Positions 62,890 through 64,000 of a stretch of 64,000 nucleotides of DNA are shown piece after piece. The position numbers and the translations under genes are program-made. Position 1 is the first letter of the stretch; each line of letters starts with the position of its first letter. Where the stretch lies: assembly GCA_032768795.1 (NCBI GenBank), contig CP136496.1:930001-994000 (forward strand), in the 5' to 3' direction. The notes beneath the pieces were generated by a model, which saw only the letters and a program-made list of their open reading frames with translations, was not told the origin of the DNA and searched no databases. Source of the DNA: Tremella fuciformis. Lineage: Eukaryota; Basidiomycota; Tremellomycetes; Tremellales; Tremellaceae.

Positions 62890-64000
62890 ATGGACAGAGG
62901 TCCACTGCCCCGACGAGGGCAGAACCCAGACTTTGACGTGTACTGCGACTCTGTATTCGACAACCTCGATCCAGAAGATGCAGATTTTGGGGAGATGCGC
63001 AAAGCCCTGTGGGCGACCTGGCGGACTGCGCCTCCGACCGGAGGAGGAGCAGCCCATAGAGAACAACGAGACGATGATGATGACGAGCTGCAAGCGTGAG
63101 ATCGCTGAGATCGCTCTTTGAGAAGAACACATAATAGCTGATCACAACAGAGCACTCGCTTTGTCAGTCGAGGAGGCACAAGACTTCCCGGTATACGCTT
63201 CACCCCGCCCGGAAGCAGATGATGAAGACCTCAGAAGAGCAATAGCCATGTCCGAAGCAGAAGCTAGAGCACCGAAGAGACAAAGACGAGAAGAGACGCC
63301 GGACGAGGAAAGGAGGATGCTCGAAGAGTGAATTCCCTCATACGCAGCTGAATCGCGTCTCATCGCTAGAGCAATGGCGGCATCCCTCGCTGAGTCGGTA
63401 TCTGAACCGTCAAACAGCGCAACGAGAGCCTCGGAAGGGAGTTCTGAGCAGCATCAGAGCTCCACAGCTCCAGTGCACGAGGTGACCGACCCAAAAGCCA
63501 CCGCGACTGCGCTCAAGCTTGGAGGACAGGTCATTGATCGCGCTCAGCTTGAACGAGAACGCCTCGCTCGGCAGGCTGCCCGGTCAGCGTCTGCATCTTC
63601 CGCAGCTCCTAGCCTGCCTGTAGCCAGCTCGACTTCCGCCGGAGAGTCTTCTTCACCATCAATCGCAAGTGGACGCGATCTTTTGCGTGAACTCAGACAA
63701 GCACGCAATGGTGTCAACGGCCATCGTCCGGAGAATGCCGTCGCCTCCTCGTCATCGAGCAGGAGCAAAGGTGTCCCTAGCTCTCGCCCTCATCCTTTCC
63801 AGCAGACCGGGTCCTTGCCTCACGATGCCGCTGGCGAATACTTCCTGAACGGAGAGATTCGGCATGTCGCCCTGACAATTGGCGAACAAAACGACTCGCC
63901 TACCTTTAGCTTGCCTCAGGTAGTGGGCGACGTGAGCCTCTTATCCCGCTGTCTCGGATCATCTGCTGAGCGTCAGAAATCCCAAATCTCCCTGCTGGTG
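62890..64000 (+). CDS. UIM-rich protein, possibly Tdp1-like, cut at the right edge
   Basis: Partial gene, 5' end only, about 330 residues in the window. Exon 1 ends DDDDDELQA; an intron (63096-63150) joins it to ALALSVEEAQDF, completing a ubiquitin-interacting motif. A second such motif is DEDLRRAIAMSEAEA and a third is EERRMLEEAMAASLAESV, formed only if a 42-nt intron (63328-63369) is removed; that intron carries the otherwise in-frame TGA at 63329. After a Ser/Ala/Arg-rich linker comes GEYFLNGEIRHVAL and SPTFSLPQVVGDVSLLS, which resembles the entry to the catalytic part of fungal tyrosyl-DNA phosphodiesterase 1 (Tdp1). No HKD motif is visible because the gene leaves the window, so the assignment is tentative. 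Confidence 0.5.

Noticed and set aside
62483..63121. 212-codon plus-strand frame upstream of the UIM gene
   Set aside because: No recognisable motif, overlaps the UIM gene's first exon in another phase, and does not join to downstream exons.
63329..63331. TGA as a pseudogene stop or selenocysteine codon
   Set aside because: A 42-nt GT-AG intron removes it and restores a UIM; fungi lack selenocysteine machinery as far as is known.

Overview
The window is nuclear DNA of a basidiomycete fungus, most likely a Tremellomycetes-type yeast. Genes are packed closely and carry many very short GT-AG introns (mostly 40-75 nt). Base composition is GC-rich. Several proteins match basidiomycete forms: a U3 snoRNP Utp21, a Bud27 with a C-terminal DUF3835-like end, and an Lcl3 nuclease. 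The genus cannot be fixed from the sequence alone. I could build 29 protein-coding genes (one cut by the right edge) and one intron-bearing tRNA-Gly.

Layout, left to right: delta-12 fatty acid desaturase (+); tRNA-Gly(CCC) (-); a Gln/Pro/Ser-rich orphan (+); Afi1-type trafficking protein (+); RPS13 (-) and RPS6 (+) head to head; Lcl3 nuclease (-); Bud27/URI prefoldin (-); a stand-alone retroelement-type RNase H gene (+); CofD/YvcK-like protein (-); splicing factors SLU7 (-) and BBP/SF1 (+) head to head; a GPI-type leucine-rich-repeat surface protein (-); an Mtf2-like mitochondrial protein (-); a non-canonical poly(A)/poly(U) polymerase (-); RPC40 (-) and RAD54 (+) head to head; SMC3 (-) and UTP21 (+) head to head; NC2-beta (-) and PRP38 (+) head to head; NSP1 nucleoporin (-) and SEC22 (+) head to head; a tail-anchored acyl-CoA-binding protein (-) and a small secreted protein (+) head to head; a 1.5-kb stretch with no recognised gene; YVH1 phosphatase (-); a 1.3-kb interval holding an AT-richer island with three perfect hairpins; ATP5/OSCP (-) and HAP2/NF-YA (+) head to head; GFA1 (-); and a UIM-rich gene, possibly Tdp1-like, running off the right end.

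Most of the content is housekeeping: ribosome, splicing, RNA polymerase, cohesin, DNA repair, nuclear pore, ER-Golgi traffic, ATP synthase and chitin precursor supply. Divergent pairs share intergenic regions of about 210-540 bp, and some pairs join genes of one process (RPS13/RPS6, SLU7/BBP). Four genes begin with initiator micro-exons of 3-8 nt (SMC3, NSP1, GFA1, RPS13). The most unusual items are the free-standing, catalytically intact RNase H gene, the triple-hairpin AT-rich island at about 55.1-55.9 kb, and the CofD-like gene.

Exon junctions were inferred by eye from GT/AG sites, reading frame and remembered family motifs; no alignment or RNA data were available.
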